Positions 16,570-26,765 of a DNA stretch of 64,000 nt are shown piece by piece; within the stretch, counting starts at the first letter, position 1, and the number at the start of each line of letters is the position of its first letter. The stretch lies in contig NZ_JAFCNB010000002.1 in the NCBI RefSeq assembly GCF_017896165.1, positions 62,001 through 126,000 of the forward strand. Direction: 5' to 3'. Made by a program: the position numbers and the translations under genes. The DNA comes from Microbispora oryzae. Lineage in GTDB: Bacteria; Actinomycetota; Actinomycetes; Streptosporangiales; Streptosporangiaceae. The notes under the pieces were generated by a model that searched no databases, was not told the origin of the DNA, and was given only the letters and a program-made list of their open reading frames with translations.

Positions 16570-17430
16570 ATGGACAGCTCGGCGTACAAGCGACAGGTCG
16601 CGGTGGTCTTCGACGACTCGGCCGCCCGCTACGACCGGATGGGCGTGGAGTTCTTCACCCCCATGGGCCGCAGGCTCGTCGAGCTGGCCGCGCCCGCCGA
16701 GGGCGAACGGGTGCTCGACGTGGGGTGCGGCCGGGGCGCGAGCCTGTTCCCCGCGGCGGAACGGGTGGGACCGGCCGGGCGAGCGCTCGGGATCGACCTG
16801 GCGCCCGCCATGGTGGAGGAGGTCCGCGCGGAGGCTGCCGCACGCGGTTCGGCCAACGTCGAGGCGCGGGTGATGGACGCGGAGGACCCCGGCCTGCCCG
16901 AACGGTCCTTCGACGTGGTGCTGGGCGGTTACAGCGTCATTTTCCTGACGAACGCCCCCGAGGCGCTCTCCCGCTACACCCGGTTGCTCGCCGACGGAGG
17001 CCGCGTCGTGTTCTCCAGCCCGGTCTTCCGGCCCGGCGTCTTTCCCTTCCTGCCGCCGGAGTTCACCCCGCTCATCCCGAATTCCCTGCTGGAGCATCTC
17101 CCCCCGGAATGGCGGCCCGAGGCGCTCGTACGGCGGTTCAACAGCTGGCTGGAGGACACCGGCGACCTGGAGCGGACCCTGGAGCGAGCCGGATACGGCG
17201 ACGTGCGGGTGCTGGACGAGCCGGTCCTGATGACCGCCGAGTCACCGGAACGGTGGGTGGAGTGGTCGCACACGCAGGGCATGCGCCTGCTGTGGCAGCA
17301 CCTGCCGCCCCGGCAGCGCGACGACCTCCGGGAACGGCTGATCGAGGGGCTCGACCGGCTACGCGGAGGGAGCGGGCCGCTGGTGATCCAGGTGCCGGTC
17401 CGGTTCGTCACCGCGTGGGTCGCCCGTTAG
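16570..17430 (+). CDS. Class I SAM-dependent methyltransferase
   Basis: A 286-residue protein preceded by GGAGGA. Motif I is [17 protein letters not shown] near residue 48, followed by [13 protein letters not shown] and the post-motif [14 protein letters not shown]. It is a UbiE/MenG-like or small-molecule methyltransferase; C-, N- or O-methylation of the polyketide are all possible. Its last 72 bases overlap the 3' end of the acyltransferase gene on the opposite strand, an unusually long convergent overlap. Confidence 0.85.
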   Translation: MDSSAYKRQVAVVFDDSAARYDRMGVEFFTPMGRRLVELAAPAEGERVLDVGCGRGASLFPAAERVGPAGRALGIDLAPAMVEEVRAEAAARGSANVEARVMDAEDPGLPERSFDVVLGGYSVIFLTNAPEALSRYTRLLADGGRVVFSSPVFRPGVFPFLPPEFTPLIPNSLLEHLPPEWRPEALVRRFNSWLEDTGDLERTLERAGYGDVRVLDEPVLMTAESPERWVEWSHTQGMRLLWQHLPPRQRDDLRERLIEGLDRLRGGSGPLVIQVPVRFVTAWVAR

Positions 17431-18369
17431 GCGGGCCAGCGCCGCGGCGAAGGCGGCCAGGTCCGCGCCGGGCCCGCCGGCCCGTGCGGGCAGGAGCGGC
17501 ACCACCGCCCCTCGTCCCGCCCGCACGGAGCGGTGCCGCCGGGCGATCGTGCTCAGCCCCTGCCCCGGACCGGCCTCGACGCAGACGACGTCGTCTCGGC
17601 TCGACAGGATCGCGTCGAGCGCGGGCCAGAACAGCACCGGCCGCACCGGGTGACCGGCCCAGTAGCCGGGATCGGCGGCGACCTCCCCGGTCAGCGGCGC
17701 CGCCGTGTAGCAGGAGTACAGCGGGACGCGGGGCGGCCTGACCGGGGTCGCGGCGAAGCCCTCCACCGCCGCCGAGGCGACGGACGCCAGCGACGGGCTG
17801 TGGAATGCGGTCAGCGCGGCGCAGACGACGCCGTCACCGCGCAGGCGCTCCGCGACGCGGGCGAGCGGCTCGCACGGCCCGGCGAGGATCGTCTGCCGGG
17901 GCGCGTTGACCGCGGCTACCACCACCTCGTCGGTCACCGTCCCGTCCAGCGCGGCCACCGTGGCCGAGACCGCGAGCATGCCGCCCGGCGGAGCCTCGGC
18001 GAGCAGCCGGACCCGCTCCTGGAGCAGACGGACGCCGTCTCCGAGGGTGAAGACGCCGGCGAGCACCGCGGCCGCCATCTCCCCGACGCTGTGGCCGAGC
18101 ATGACCCACGGCCGCACGCCGTGCTCCGTCAACGCCCGGCCGAGGGCGTAGTCGAGGGCGAAGAGCAACGGCTGCGCCCGGGTGACGTGGTCGAGCGGCA
18201 CCCGGGGGTCGTCGCTCAGCCAGTCGCGGCGCAGCGCGTCTCCGTCGTCGAAGGCGGCGAGGACCTCGTCCAGCGCCGCGGTGAAACGCGGCTCGGCCCC
18301 GTACAGGCCCCATCCCATGCGCGGGTGCTGCGCCCCCTGACCGGGAAACATCAGCAGAGTCACCGTCAC
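17359..18369 (-). CDS. Stand-alone malonyl-type acyltransferase
   Basis: A 336-residue acyltransferase starting at GTG 18369, overlapping the KSIII stop by 4 bases. It begins [20 protein letters not shown]. The nucleophile Ser is in [12 protein letters not shown] near residue 87, and the specificity loop reads TAFHSPS (malonyl-like HAFHS type) near residue 190. Its C-terminus ends [17 protein letters not shown] and a variable tail. Placed directly after a KSIII it mirrors the DpsC-DpsD pair of daunorubicin synthesis, which handles starter-unit loading. It could alternatively charge the ACP with malonate. Confidence 0.9.
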   Translation of the reverse strand: MTVTLLMFPGQGAQHPRMGWGLYGAEPRFTAALDEVLAAFDDGDALRRDWLSDDPRVPLDHVTRAQPLLFALDYALGRALTEHGVRPWVMLGHSVGEMAAAVLAGVFTLGDGVRLLQERVRLLAEAPPGGMLAVSATVAALDGTVTDEVVVAAVNAPRQTILAGPCEPLARVAERLRGDGVVCAALTAFHSPSLASVASAAVEGFAATPVRPPRVPLYSCYTAAPLTGEVAADPGYWAGHPVRPVLFWPALDAILSSRDDVVCVEAGPGQGLSTIARRHRSVRAGRGAVVPLLPARAGGPGADLAAFAAALARLTGDPRGDEPDRHLDHQRPAPSA

Positions 18370-19415
18370 GTCGCCGCCCCTCTCGCCGGCACGGCCCAGG
18401 ACGGGCGGTGCAGGACCTCCACGACCGCGCACGACCAGGAGAACCCCGCCCCCACGCCGGCGAGCAGGCACAGCTCGCCAGGACCGACCCGGCCCGCGCC
18501 GACCAGGTGATCGAGGCCGGCGATCGGGTCGCCCGCGCCGAGATGGCCGACGCTCCGGCTCCACGGCCAGGTCGTCAGCCCGGGATCGATGCCGAACGGG
18601 CCGAGGAAGCCCGCCCTGAGCCTGCGCAAACCCATATGGGGCAGCGCGAAGCCTCGGATGTCGCCGAGCGCGACCCCGGCCGCGTCCAGCGCGCCGGTGA
18701 GCGCGGACCGCTGGCCCGCCCTGACCCTGGCGGCCGTCACGGTACGCCCCGCCTCGCTCAGGTAGGCGCGCTTGTGCAGGTCGAGGTCGACGATGGGCTG
18801 CTCGTCGGGGGACGGGACGCCGAACGCGTCACCACCTCGGTGCATCCCCTCCAGGCTCGGATCGGAGACCGTCACGAGGCTGCGCAACCGGGCGAACCCC
18901 GCCGCGCGGGACAGCACGACGGCCGTCCCGCCGTCCGCGTACACGGTGCCCGGGTCGCTGCGCCAGCGGTCGAAGCCCGGCGGGCTCATCCGGTCGCCCG
19001 TCGTCACGAGGGCGCCGGTCCGTCGCGGCCCGGCCTCCAGATAGGCCGCGGCGAGCTCCAGCGCGGCCATCGCGCCGTTGGACACCTGCCTGACCTCCAT
19101 GGCGGGGCAGGTGTTCCCGACCGCGGCCCGCTGCACGTACGAGGCGGGCGACCACAGGTGATGGCCCTGGAAGTAGAGGCTGGCGTGGAGGACCAGGTCG
19201 ATGTCGCCGGGCCCGGCACCCGCCCGCGTCATCGCCGTGCGGGCGGCCAGGGCGGCCATCTCCGGACCGGTCTCCTTGCCGGCCACGGCGACGGCGAGCA
19301 TCCCCGTGGCGGCGGCGAGCGCCTGATCGCACTCCCCCACCTCCATCGCCCGTTCCGTGGGCACGGCGGGCGGCAGCCAGGACGCGCAGCCCGCGATGTA
19401 GAGCCCGCCCGTCAT
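18366..19415 (-). CDS. Ketosynthase III-like starter-unit enzyme with Ser nucleophile
   Basis: A 349-residue thiolase-fold protein. The position that is Cys in FabH reads [15 protein letters not shown], giving Ser112. The partner residues are His in [11 protein letters not shown] and an Asp in [10 protein letters not shown], where FabH has Asn. Ser with His and Asp is the pattern of DpsC (starter selection) and of CerJ-type acyltransferases. It therefore probably moves an acyl starter onto the ACP or into the KS rather than performing ordinary acetyl condensation. It overlaps the CLF stop and the AT start by 4 bases each. Confidence 0.88.
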   Translation of the reverse strand: MTGGLYIAGCASWLPPAVPTERAMEVGECDQALAAATGMLAVAVAGKETGPEMAALAARTAMTRAGAGPGDIDLVLHASLYFQGHHLWSPASYVQRAAVGNTCPAMEVRQVSNGAMAALELAAAYLEAGPRRTGALVTTGDRMSPPGFDRWRSDPGTVYADGGTAVVLSRAAGFARLRSLVTVSDPSLEGMHRGGDAFGVPSPDEQPIVDLDLHKRAYLSEAGRTVTAARVRAGQRSALTGALDAAGVALGDIRGFALPHMGLRRLRAGFLGPFGIDPGLTTWPWSRSVGHLGAGDPIAGLDHLVGAGRVGPGELCLLAGVGAGFSWSCAVVEVLHRPSWAVPARGAAT

Positions 19416-20614
19416 CGGCGCACGACCATCGCGCTGTTGAAGCCGCCGGCGCCCCTGGCCACCACGAGCGCCGCGTTCCCCGTGACGGGCCGGGGCCGGC
19501 CGAGCACGAGGTCGAGCGGCGACTCCGGGTCGACGTCTGCGACGTTGGCCGTGACCGGGGCGACGCCCACGTCCAGTGCGAACAGGGCGGCCACCACGTC
19601 CAGCGGCGCCGCTCCGGAGTACAGCCGGCCCGTCAGCGTCTTGGGCGCGGTGACCGGCACCCCGCGCGGCCCGAAGACGGCCGTCAGCGCCTCCGCCTCC
19701 GCCTCGTCGAGGCCCGGGTCGGCGGCGGCGTCGGCGAACACGACCGCCACGTCGGCGGGCTCGGCGCCGGCGTCGGCGAGCGCCGCCTCGACGGCCCGGA
19801 CGAGCGTGGACGGCCGGCCGGAGCCGGCGGGCGGGTCGAAGGCGGCGCCGTGACCGGCGATCCGCCCGTACACGCGGGCGCCCCGCGCCCGCGCCGCCTC
19901 ACCGTCCTCCAGGGTCAGCAGGGCGCCGCCCTCGCCCGGCACGTGCCCCTGGGCCCTGCGGTCGAACGGCAGGTAGGCGGTGGCGGGGTCGGTGCCCCGG
20001 CTGAGCCGTCCCGAGCGCAGCTGCGCGGCCATGCCGTACGGGCACAGGGACGCGTCCATGCCTCCGGTCACCATCATCCGCGCCCCGCCCGCGACCTTGC
20101 GGCGGGCGTGCGCGATCGCGTCGAGCCCGCCGGCCTGCTCGGTCACCATCACCCCGACCGGGCCCCGCAGGTCGTGCCGGATCGAGATCTGACCGGTGTT
20201 GACCGCGTAGAACCAGGCGAACGACATGAACGCGCTGACGTGGCCGGGGCCCTCGCCCCACAGATGCTGCAACTCCCGCTGCCCGAAGCCGAAGCCCCCT
20301 GAGGCCGCCGCCGTGACGACTCCCGCGTCCAGCGGCGAGCCCGGCGGCGGCCCGGCCTCCGCGAGGGCCCGGTCCGCGGCGTAGAGCGCGTACTGCGTCA
20401 TGAGGTCGGTCTGCGGCAGCAGCCGGGCCGGAAGGTGATCGCGGGGCGCGAAGCCCTCCACCTCACCGGCCAGGCGCGCGGGCAGGCCGGCGGTGGCGAA
20501 CCGGCGGATGGGACGGATGCCGCTGCGCCCGCTCATCGCGGCCGCCCAGTAGTCCTCGGCGCTCAGCCCGATCGGGGAGACCACGCCGATCCCCGTCACT
20601 ACGACGTCGCCCAT
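19412..20614 (-). CDS. Type II PKS chain-length factor (KSbeta)
   Basis: A 400-residue protein beginning [20 protein letters not shown]. The active-site Cys of KSalpha is replaced by Gln in [17 protein letters not shown] near residue 165, the hallmark of chain-length factors. Other KS-like segments are retained: [25 protein letters not shown]. Its ATG lies 4 bases after the KSalpha stop, giving tight coupling for the heterodimer. Chain length cannot be read reliably by eye. Confidence 0.93.
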   Translation of the reverse strand: MGDVVVTGIGVVSPIGLSAEDYWAAAMSGRSGIRPIRRFATAGLPARLAGEVEGFAPRDHLPARLLPQTDLMTQYALYAADRALAEAGPPPGSPLDAGVVTAAASGGFGFGQRELQHLWGEGPGHVSAFMSFAWFYAVNTGQISIRHDLRGPVGVMVTEQAGGLDAIAHARRKVAGGARMMVTGGMDASLCPYGMAAQLRSGRLSRGTDPATAYLPFDRRAQGHVPGEGGALLTLEDGEAARARGARVYGRIAGHGAAFDPPAGSGRPSTLVRAVEAALADAGAEPADVAVVFADAAADPGLDEAEAEALTAVFGPRGVPVTAPKTLTGRLYSGAAPLDVVAALFALDVGVAPVTANVADVDPESPLDLVLGRPRPVTGNAALVVARGAGGFNSAMVVRR

Positions 20615-20618
20615 GCGA

Positions 20619-21878
20619 TCACCCGTCGAACCGGCGGACGAGCAGGGCGCTCTGGAACCCGCCGAAACCGCTGCCGACGGTCAGCGCCACGTCCACCCGC
20701 CGCTCGCGCGCGACCAGCGGCACGTAGTCGAGGTCGAGCTCGGGATCGGGCTCGTGCAGATTGGCCGTGGGCGGGATCGCGCTCCGCTCCACCGCGAGCG
20801 CGGCGGCCGCCACCTCGATCGCGCCGATGGCGCCCAGCGAGTGGCCGATCATCGACTTGATCGAGCTGATCGGCACCCGGTAGGCGTGCTCGCCGAGCGC
20901 CTTCTTGATCGCGGCGGTCTCGTGCCGGTCGTTCTGTCTGGTGGCCGTGCCGTGCGCGTTGACGTAGCCGACGGCGGACGGGTCGCACCGGGCCTCGTCG
21001 AGCGCCGCCGTTATCGCGGCGGCCATCTCGGCGCCGTCGGCGCGCAGGCCCGTCATGTGGTAGGCGTTGCCGCGTGAGGCGTAGCCGGTGATCTCGGCGA
21101 GGATCGGCGCCCCGCGCCGCCGTGCCGTCCCGGCCTCCTCCAGCACCATGATGGCGGCGCCCTCGCCCAGCACGAACCCGTTCCGGGTGCGGTCGAAGGG
21201 CCGTGAGGCGCTCTCGGGCGTGTCGTTGTAGGCGGAGGTGGCCTTGATGGCGTCGAAGCACGCGACGGTGATGGGGGCGATCGGGGCATCGGTGCCGCCC
21301 GCGACCATCACGTCGGCGGAGCCCTCGCGGATCAACTCGCAGGCGTACCCGATCGCGTCGATGCCGGACGTGCATCCGGCCGACACCATGGACACCGCGC
21401 CCCGCGCCCCGACCGCCCACGCCACCTCGGCGGCCATCGAGCTGGGGACGAAGTAGTCGTACAGGTGTGGCGAGGCCGGCGTGGGATCCACGTCCCAGGC
21501 GGCGCCCCGGCCGCTGATCGCCACATATTCGGACTCCAGCTTCTGGGTGCAGCCGACGGCGCTGCCGAGGCTCACGCCCACCCGATGGGCGACAGCCTCC
21601 TCGACCCGCAGGCCGCTGCCGGCCAGCGCCTCCCCGCAGGCGGCCAGCGCGAACTGCGCCGCCCGGTCGAGCCGCGCGACCGCGCCGGCCGGCAGGCCGG
21701 CCTCCTCCGGGCAGAAGTCCGCCTCCGCGGCGATCCGGGAGCGGAACGGCGCGGGGTCGAACGCGGTGATCCCGCGCGTGGCGGTCCTGCCGGAGAGCAG
21801 CAGCTCCCAGAACGGCTCGACCCCGATCCCGCCGGGCGCGACCACGCCGAGCCCGGTGACGACCACCCGCCTGCTCAC
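20619..21878 (-). CDS. Type II PKS ketosynthase alpha (KSalpha)
   Basis: A 419-residue ketosynthase. The GTG start at 21878 overlaps the ABM gene stop (GTGA) and gives VSRRVVVTGLGVVAPGGIG. The catalytic Cys is in MVSAGCTSGIDAIGYA near residue 170, and the two His are in YVNAHGTATRQND and SMIGHSLGAIG. DRTRNGFVLGEGAAIMVLE is also typical. It condenses malonyl-ACP units with the chain-length factor. It is the centre of the ABM-KSalpha-CLF-KSIII-AT operon. Confidence 0.95.
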   Translation of the reverse strand: MSRRVVVTGLGVVAPGGIGVEPFWELLLSGRTATRGITAFDPAPFRSRIAAEADFCPEEAGLPAGAVARLDRAAQFALAACGEALAGSGLRVEEAVAHRVGVSLGSAVGCTQKLESEYVAISGRGAAWDVDPTPASPHLYDYFVPSSMAAEVAWAVGARGAVSMVSAGCTSGIDAIGYACELIREGSADVMVAGGTDAPIAPITVACFDAIKATSAYNDTPESASRPFDRTRNGFVLGEGAAIMVLEEAGTARRRGAPILAEITGYASRGNAYHMTGLRADGAEMAAAITAALDEARCDPSAVGYVNAHGTATRQNDRHETAAIKKALGEHAYRVPISSIKSMIGHSLGAIGAIEVAAAALAVERSAIPPTANLHEPDPELDLDYVPLVARERRVDVALTVGSGFGGFQSALLVRRFDG

Positions 21879-22222
21879 GGCCGTACCGCCGCCGCGGCGC
21901 GCGACTGCCGCGTCTCGTACAGCGCGGGCTCGCTCGTGCTGAGCGCCCGCAGCGCGCCCGCGTGCGGCGCGAACTCGGGGTGCCCCACCGCCGCGCGGAA
22001 GGATGCCTCGTCCCGCCACGCGGCGATGTTGACGTAGTGCCTGCCCGTTGCGGTGTCCATTCCGGTGTCCATGGGCCGCAGCAGGAGGTGCCACAGGAAC
22101 CCGGGCCGGCGGCCCATGAACTCCGAGGTGGCCGCGAACACGCGCTCGAACTCCTCCGCTGAGCCGTGCAGGAGGAAGCGGTTCACGAACGTGACGGCCC
22201 CTCCGAACTCGGTGTACGGCAT
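21875..22222 (-). CDS. Antibiotic-biosynthesis-monooxygenase (ABM) fold protein
   Basis: A 115-residue protein. The ATG at 22222 is preceded by GAGGAG. It has the ABM dimeric alpha/beta-barrel pattern: VTFVNRFLLHGSAEEFERVF, RRPGFLWHLLLRP, HYVNIAAWRDEASFRAAVGH. ActVA-orf6-like relatives oxidise anthrones to quinones without cofactor. As first gene of the minimal PKS operon it probably acts early on the nascent aromatic product. Confidence 0.82.
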   Translation of the reverse strand: MPYTEFGGAVTFVNRFLLHGSAEEFERVFAATSEFMGRRPGFLWHLLLRPMDTGMDTATGRHYVNIAAWRDEASFRAAVGHPEFAPHAGALRALSTSEPALYETRQSRAAAAVRP

Positions 22223-22377
22223 CCGTGCTCCTCGATCGGGGCCCGTGGTTCCGCACGGGCGGCGGGTGGTCTCCGGCACGACGCTGCGGCACGGCTCTTG
22301 CGGCCCGCTCGAACTCAGGTCGTCTAGCGCCACTCGAGCGGCCGCTGTGACCCTGGCGTCGACCGAAAGGAGAACCC

Positions 22378-23160
22378 ATGTCCGAGGAAGATCGGGTCGC
22401 TCTGGTCACGGGCGGGACCAGCGGCATCGGCCTCGCCGTGGCACGTGACCTGGGCGGCGCCGGGATGCCCGTGTTCCTGTGCGCGCGTACGCCCGACGCC
22501 GTCGAGCTGACCGTCAAGGACCTGCGGGAGGCGGGCGTCGAGGCCGGCGGCCGCGTCTGCGACGTCCGCGACCCCGCCGCCGTCGAGGACCTGGTGCGGG
22601 CGGCCCGCGACCGCTACGGCCCCGTCGGCGTGCTCGTCAACAACGCGGGCCGCGGCGGCGGAGGCGTGACCGCGGAGCTCCCCGATGAGCTGTGGCTCGA
22701 CATCCTGGACACCAATCTGACCGGCGCGTTCCGGATGATCAAAGCGGTGCTGACCACCGGCGGAATGCTGGAGCGCGACAGCGGGCGGATCGTCAACATC
22801 GCCTCTACGGCGGGGAAGCAGGGCGTCGTGCTGGGCGCGCCCTACTCCGCCTCCAAGCACGGACTCGTCGGGCTCACCAAGGCGCTCGCCCTGGAGCTGG
22901 CCAAGACGGGCATCACGGTCAACGCCGTCTGCCCGGGGTACGTCGAGACGCCGCTCGCGCAGGGCGTGCGCCGGCGCTACGCGGCGTTCTGGGGTGTCAC
23001 CGAGGACGAGGTGCTCGCGAAGTTCGAGGACAAGATCCCTCTCGGCCGCTACTCGACTCCGGAGGAGGTCGCCGGGATGGTGCGCTACCTCGTCTCCGAC
23101 GCGGCCTCCTCCGTCACCGCGCAGGCGATCAACGTCTGCGGCGGACTCGGCACGTACTGA
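22378..23160 (+). CDS. Type II PKS ketoreductase (ActIII-like SDR)
   Basis: A 260-residue short-chain reductase with an AAGGAG ribosome site. Cofactor motif TGGTSGIG (residue 11), NNAG near 88, and the catalytic Ser-Tyr-Lys in NIASTAGKQGVVLGAPYSAS with K following. VCPGYVETPLAQGVRRRYA and the long alpha6-alpha7 insert match the C-9 ketoreductases of type II systems. It diverges from the minimal-PKS operon across 155 bases, which must hold both promoters. Confidence 0.92.
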   Translation: MSEEDRVALVTGGTSGIGLAVARDLGGAGMPVFLCARTPDAVELTVKDLREAGVEAGGRVCDVRDPAAVEDLVRAARDRYGPVGVLVNNAGRGGGGVTAELPDELWLDILDTNLTGAFRMIKAVLTTGGMLERDSGRIVNIASTAGKQGVVLGAPYSASKHGLVGLTKALALELAKTGITVNAVCPGYVETPLAQGVRRRYAAFWGVTEDEVLAKFEDKIPLGRYSTPEEVAGMVRYLVSDAASSVTAQAINVCGGLGTY

Positions 23161-23262
23161 GCGGCCCTGCTGAGCGGCCGTGCTGAACAGCCCTGCTGAA
23201 CGGCCCTGCTGAACGGCCCTTCCGGCTAACCCTTCCGAGCAGCCCGTCCGAGCAGCCCGTCC
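23161..23262. repeat. 13-bp tandem repeats after the ketoreductase gene
   Basis: Directly after the ketoreductase stop there are four-and-a-half units of a 13-mer, consensus RCGGCCCTGCTGA, at 23161, 23174, 23187, 23200 and 23213. A second 13-mer, GAGCAGCCCGTCC, is repeated at 23237 and 23250. The first type places a TGA in each unit. It fills most of the spacer before the aromatase gene. Confidence 0.8.
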
Positions 23263-23281
23263 GACCGACAGGAGCGCCCCG

Positions 23282-24199
23282 ATGGCGACACCCACGCACG
23301 AGACCGAACACCAGATCACCCTGCCGGCGGACCCGCGGGCGGTCTACGCGGTCCTCGCCGACGCGAGCGGCTGGCCTGCGGTCTTCCCGCCCACCGTCCA
23401 CGTCGCGGTGATCGAACGCGGCGGCGGGTCGGAACGCCTCCGCATCTGGGCCACCGCCAACGGCAGGCCCAAGACCTGGACGTCGCGGCGTGAGCTCGAC
23501 CCCGAGGGGTTGCGCATCCGGTTCCGCCAGGAGGTGCCCGCTCACCCGGTGGCCGCGATGGGCGGCGAGTGGATCGTCGAGCCGGTCGGCGGCGGCACCC
23601 GGGTCCGGCTGAGGCACGACTTCAGCGCCGTGGACGAGGCCGGGCTCGACTTCGTCGCCAAGGCCGTCGACCGCAACAGCGAGGCCGAGCTGGCCGCCCT
23701 GCGCACCGCCGCGGCGGGCGGCCGGCCGGTCACGTTCGAGGACACGGTGCGGGTGCGCGGCGCCGCGGGCGACGTCTACGACTTCCTCTACCGGGCCGAC
23801 CTGTGGCACGAACGGCTGCCGCACGTGGCGGCCGTCACGGTCGAGTCGGAGACGCCCGACGTGCAGCTCATGACGATGGACACCCGCGCGGCCGACGGCT
23901 CGGCGCACTCCACGACCTCGGTGCGGGTCTGCTTTCCCGAGCACCTGATCGTCTACAAGCAGGTGCGGACGCCCCGGCTGCTTGCGGCGCACACCGGCCG
24001 CTGGACGATCCGGCCGGAGGGCGGCGAGACGGCGGTCACGTCGGAGCACACCGTGGCCATCGCGCAGGAGGCCGTCACGGACGTCCTCGGCTCCGGCGCC
24101 ACGGTGGCCGGCGCGCACGCGTTCGTCCGCGAGGCACTGGGCCGCAACAGCAGGGCCACCCTGCGCGCCGCCAAGGAGTACGCCGAGACGCTCAGGTGA
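23282..24199 (+). CDS. Didomain aromatase/cyclase (START fold)
   Basis: A 305-residue protein made of two polyketide-cyclase/START domains. The first runs from [31 protein letters not shown] and the second from [30 protein letters not shown] near residue 147. This is the size and order of ActVII-type didomain ARO/CYCs, which act with a C-9 ketoreductase to close and aromatise the first ring. It reads after the ketoreductase and ends 8 bases inside the convergent SDR gene. Confidence 0.92.
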   Translation: MATPTHETEHQITLPADPRAVYAVLADASGWPAVFPPTVHVAVIERGGGSERLRIWATANGRPKTWTSRRELDPEGLRIRFRQEVPAHPVAAMGGEWIVEPVGGGTRVRLRHDFSAVDEAGLDFVAKAVDRNSEAELAALRTAAAGGRPVTFEDTVRVRGAAGDVYDFLYRADLWHERLPHVAAVTVESETPDVQLMTMDTRAADGSAHSTTSVRVCFPEHLIVYKQVRTPRLLAAHTGRWTIRPEGGETAVTSEHTVAIAQEAVTDVLGSGATVAGAHAFVREALGRNSRATLRAAKEYAETLR

Positions 24200-24935
24200 C
24201 CGACAGGGCTCCGTCCACGGCGAACACGGTGCCGCTGGCGTACGACGCCTCGGGAGAGGTGAGCTGCACGATCCACCAGGCGATCTCCTCGGGGCGGCCG
24301 ATCCGGCCCAGGGGCACCCGCTCGCGCATCGTCTCCAGGAATCCGAGATAGTCCCGCTCCGGCATCCCGGCCCGGATCCCCGCGGCGGTGTCGACGATCC
24401 CGGGGGCCAGGCCCACGACCCGGATCCCGCGCGGGCCGAGCTCCACCGCCCAGGAGCGGGTCAGCACGTCGAGCGCCGCCTTGGTGGCCCCGTAGACCGC
24501 GTTGTGCGGCCAGGAGCGCAGCCCGAGAGACCCGGCCGAGCTGATGTTGACGACCACTCCCCCACCGGCCGAGAGGTCGTCGAGCACCGCCTGGGTGAGC
24601 ATGATCGGCGCGATGAGGTTGGTCGCCACCTGGGCCTCGACGTGGGCCCGCGCCAGCCCGCCGAGCGCGCCGAAGATCCCGATGCCCGCGTTGTTGACCA
24701 GCGCGTCGACCCGGCCGAACCGCTGCCGGGCGGCCTCGGCCACGGCCTCGGGCGCGCCCTCCTGGGACAGGTCCGCGGCGAACGGCTGGATGCCCTCGTG
24801 GCCCGCCGCGGTGTCCTTGAGCGCGCCGGCGTCCCGGCCGACGACGAGCACACCCCAGCCGCGTCCGGCGAACGCGTGCGCGGTGGCCCGGCCGATGCCG
24901 GAACCGCCGCCGGTGACGATCACCACCCGGTCCAT
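24192..24935 (-). CDS. Short-chain dehydrogenase/reductase
   Basis: A 247-residue [11 protein letters not shown] at residue 8, NNAG near 83, and the catalytic set [20 protein letters not shown] followed by ATKAAL. The start codon is ATG 24935, 26 bases after the SnoaL-like gene on the same strand. It is a second reductase of the aromatic pathway, acting on a ketone or quinone other than the C-9 ketone; that assignment is inference. Confidence 0.88.
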   Translation of the reverse strand: MDRVVIVTGGGSGIGRATAHAFAGRGWGVLVVGRDAGALKDTAAGHEGIQPFAADLSQEGAPEAVAEAARQRFGRVDALVNNAGIGIFGALGGLARAHVEAQVATNLIAPIMLTQAVLDDLSAGGGVVVNISSAGSLGLRSWPHNAVYGATKAALDVLTRSWAVELGPRGIRVVGLAPGIVDTAAGIRAGMPERDYLGFLETMRERVPLGRIGRPEEIAWWIVQLTSPEASYASGTVFAVDGALSVT

Positions 24936-24961
24936 CGGCTCACCTTCCCTCCCTGTGCGCG

Positions 24962-25369
24962 TCACTCCGGGTCGAGCCCGTCCCGGGTGACCCTGCGGTG
25001 TTTCACCCGCCACCGGTCGCCCGTCCTGACCAGCAGGTCGGTGCAGACCGTGCTGCGCCTGACCACCACCTCGCCGCCACGCGGGATCTCCAGCACGAGC
25101 GCGTAGCTGCGGGCCGTCAGCCCTTCCGGGCCGGGTGTCACGGTCAGCATCCCGATCCAGTGCCGGCGCGTGACGCCCGCCGCGGCGAACGCGCCGGCGG
25201 TCTCGCGGGCCGCCTTGGCGATGTCGCCCGAGCCGCGCACCGCGACGTCGCCGACCTCGAAGACGCCGTCGTCGGTGAACGTGCCGGCCCACTCGTCGGT
25301 CGACCCCGCGTCGAGGAGTTGCATCTGACGCGCGTAGAAGTGCTGCGCGTCAACGTAGTCTTCGTCCAC
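24962..25369 (-). CDS. SnoaL/NTF2-fold protein
   Basis: A 135-residue protein with GTG start at 25369, preceded by GGAGGG. It begins [20 protein letters not shown] and keeps the NTF2-like pattern: [30 protein letters not shown], ending [14 protein letters not shown]. It resembles the SnoaL_4 branch, which includes hydroxylase- and cyclase-associated proteins of aromatic pathways. It is co-transcribed with the SDR that follows. Confidence 0.8.
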   Translation of the reverse strand: MDEDYVDAQHFYARQMQLLDAGSTDEWAGTFTDDGVFEVGDVAVRGSGDIAKAARETAGAFAAAGVTRRHWIGMLTVTPGPEGLTARSYALVLEIPRGGEVVVRRSTVCTDLLVRTGDRWRVKHRRVTRDGLDPE

Positions 25370-25537
25370 TCCGGCCTGCCCTCCACGAGTCGGTCCTGCG
25401 GACTCACGATCCCGTCGCGGGCTACAGGGGCGCCTGACCGGCGATGGTCCATCCCCGTTCGAGCGCGGCTGCACGGGACGCGGCCAGGCTGGTCCCCGGG
25501 CGGAGCACCACCCCGGGGAAGAGGAGGCGGGAAGACG

Positions 25538-25786
25538 ATGCGGTTGAGTCTCGACGAGCTGAAGCAGATCATGCGGCGGGTCGCGGGTGACGACGACACG
25601 ATCGATCTGGCCGACGGGTTCGAGACGAGGACCTTCGAGGATCTCGGGTACGACTCGCTGGCGCTGATGGAGATCGCCCACCACGTGGAGCGCGCGTGCG
25701 GGCGCGCGTTGCCCGACGCCGAGCTTGAGGACGTCTCCACTCCCAGGGACCTCCTTGAGGTCGTCGGCGCGCCCGGGCGGGCGTGA
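25538..25786 (+). CDS. Type II PKS acyl carrier protein
   Basis: An 82-residue ACP preceded by GAGGAGG. The phosphopantetheine Ser40 is in FEDLGYDSLALMEIAHHVER. The rest fits a four-helix ACP ending STPRDLLEVVGAPG. It is separated from the KS/CLF genes by about 3.7 kb and has its own promoter region, with no partner gene overlapping. No other carrier protein is seen in the region. Confidence 0.93.
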   Translation: MRLSLDELKQIMRRVAGDDDTIDLADGFETRTFEDLGYDSLALMEIAHHVERACGRALPDAELEDVSTPRDLLEVVGAPGRA

Positions 25787-25804
25787 CCCCGGATCACGTT
25801 CCGG

Positions 25805-26680
25805 TCAGACGCCGATCTTCCGCGCGCTGTAGCGGCCGACGAGCTCGGCGAGCCGGTCCACCTGACCGATCTCGGGCGACCAGCAGTACAGGATGACCTC
25901 GTCCGCCCCGAGTTCCTCGAATCCGCGCAGCGCCGTGCGGATCTTGTCCTCGGTGGTGAGCATGCCCTCCACCATCCAGTGGGAGGCCCCGACGATGGCG
26001 TAGCACTCGCTGATCGCCGCCTTGGCCGTGGCCACCGTCTCGTCCGAGCCGAAGGCCACGTTGAGCTGACCGACGTTGCGCGGGCGGCCCGGCCGCCCGG
26101 CCTGCGACCACTCCTTGTCGACCGCGCGGAACAGGTCGCCCGCCCACGGCGGAGGCGCGGCGCACAGCAGCCCGTTCCCGAACCGGGCCACCCTGGCCAG
26201 CGCGGCCGGCGCGAACGCGCCGAACAGGATCTCGGGGCCGCCCGGCGTCAGCGGCGCCGGCCCGACCGGCCCGAGCCCGCGGTCGGCCCGGCCGCCCGCC
26301 CACAGCTGCCGCATGGCGATCAGCTGATCGTCGAGCCGGTGTCCGCGGCCCTTCAGCGGCATTCCCGCCGCCTCGAAGTCGTCGGTACGACTGCCCACGC
26401 CCATCCCGAGCGTGAACCGGCCCTTGGCGAGCCGGTCGAGCGTGGCCACCTGCTTGGCCAGCAACGCGGTGTCGCGCAGCGGGCCGATCAGCACCTCGGT
26501 CTGGATCCGGATCCGCCGCGTCGTGGCGGCGATGGCGGCCAGCATCACCAGCGGCTCCGGATTGCGCCAGATGAAACGGTCGAGCAGTCCGAGGGTGCTG
26601 AACGGTCCCTCGTCCGCGTTCCGCGCCCAGTCCAGCAGCAGTTCCGGTTCGTCACCCGGCAACCCGATTCCGATCTTCAT
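25805..26680 (-). CDS. Luciferase-like (LLM) flavin-dependent oxidoreductase
   Basis: A 291-residue protein; the ATG at 26680 is 5 codons inside a longer frame and has GAAGGAG before it. It begins MKIGIGLPGDEPELLLDWAR and contains PLVMLAAIAATTRRIRIQTE, FTLGMGVGSRTDDFEAAG and VAFGSDETVATAKAAI, all typical of F420- or FMNH2-dependent LLM enzymes. In aromatic pathways such as rishirilide, LLM proteins oxidise or reduce tricyclic intermediates. Its cofactor cannot be decided by eye. Confidence 0.85.
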   Translation of the reverse strand: MKIGIGLPGDEPELLLDWARNADEGPFSTLGLLDRFIWRNPEPLVMLAAIAATTRRIRIQTEVLIGPLRDTALLAKQVATLDRLAKGRFTLGMGVGSRTDDFEAAGMPLKGRGHRLDDQLIAMRQLWAGGRADRGLGPVGPAPLTPGGPEILFGAFAPAALARVARFGNGLLCAAPPPWAGDLFRAVDKEWSQAGRPGRPRNVGQLNVAFGSDETVATAKAAISECYAIVGASHWMVEGMLTTEDKIRTALRGFEELGADEVILYCWSPEIGQVDRLAELVGRYSARKIGV

Positions 26681-26765
26681 GGGTGTCTCCTTCACACGTG
26701 CGCTGTCGTGACCGCGGCGATAGGCTCGCCGTGGTGATTCAGTCCCTGATCGAGAGCTGACGGAT

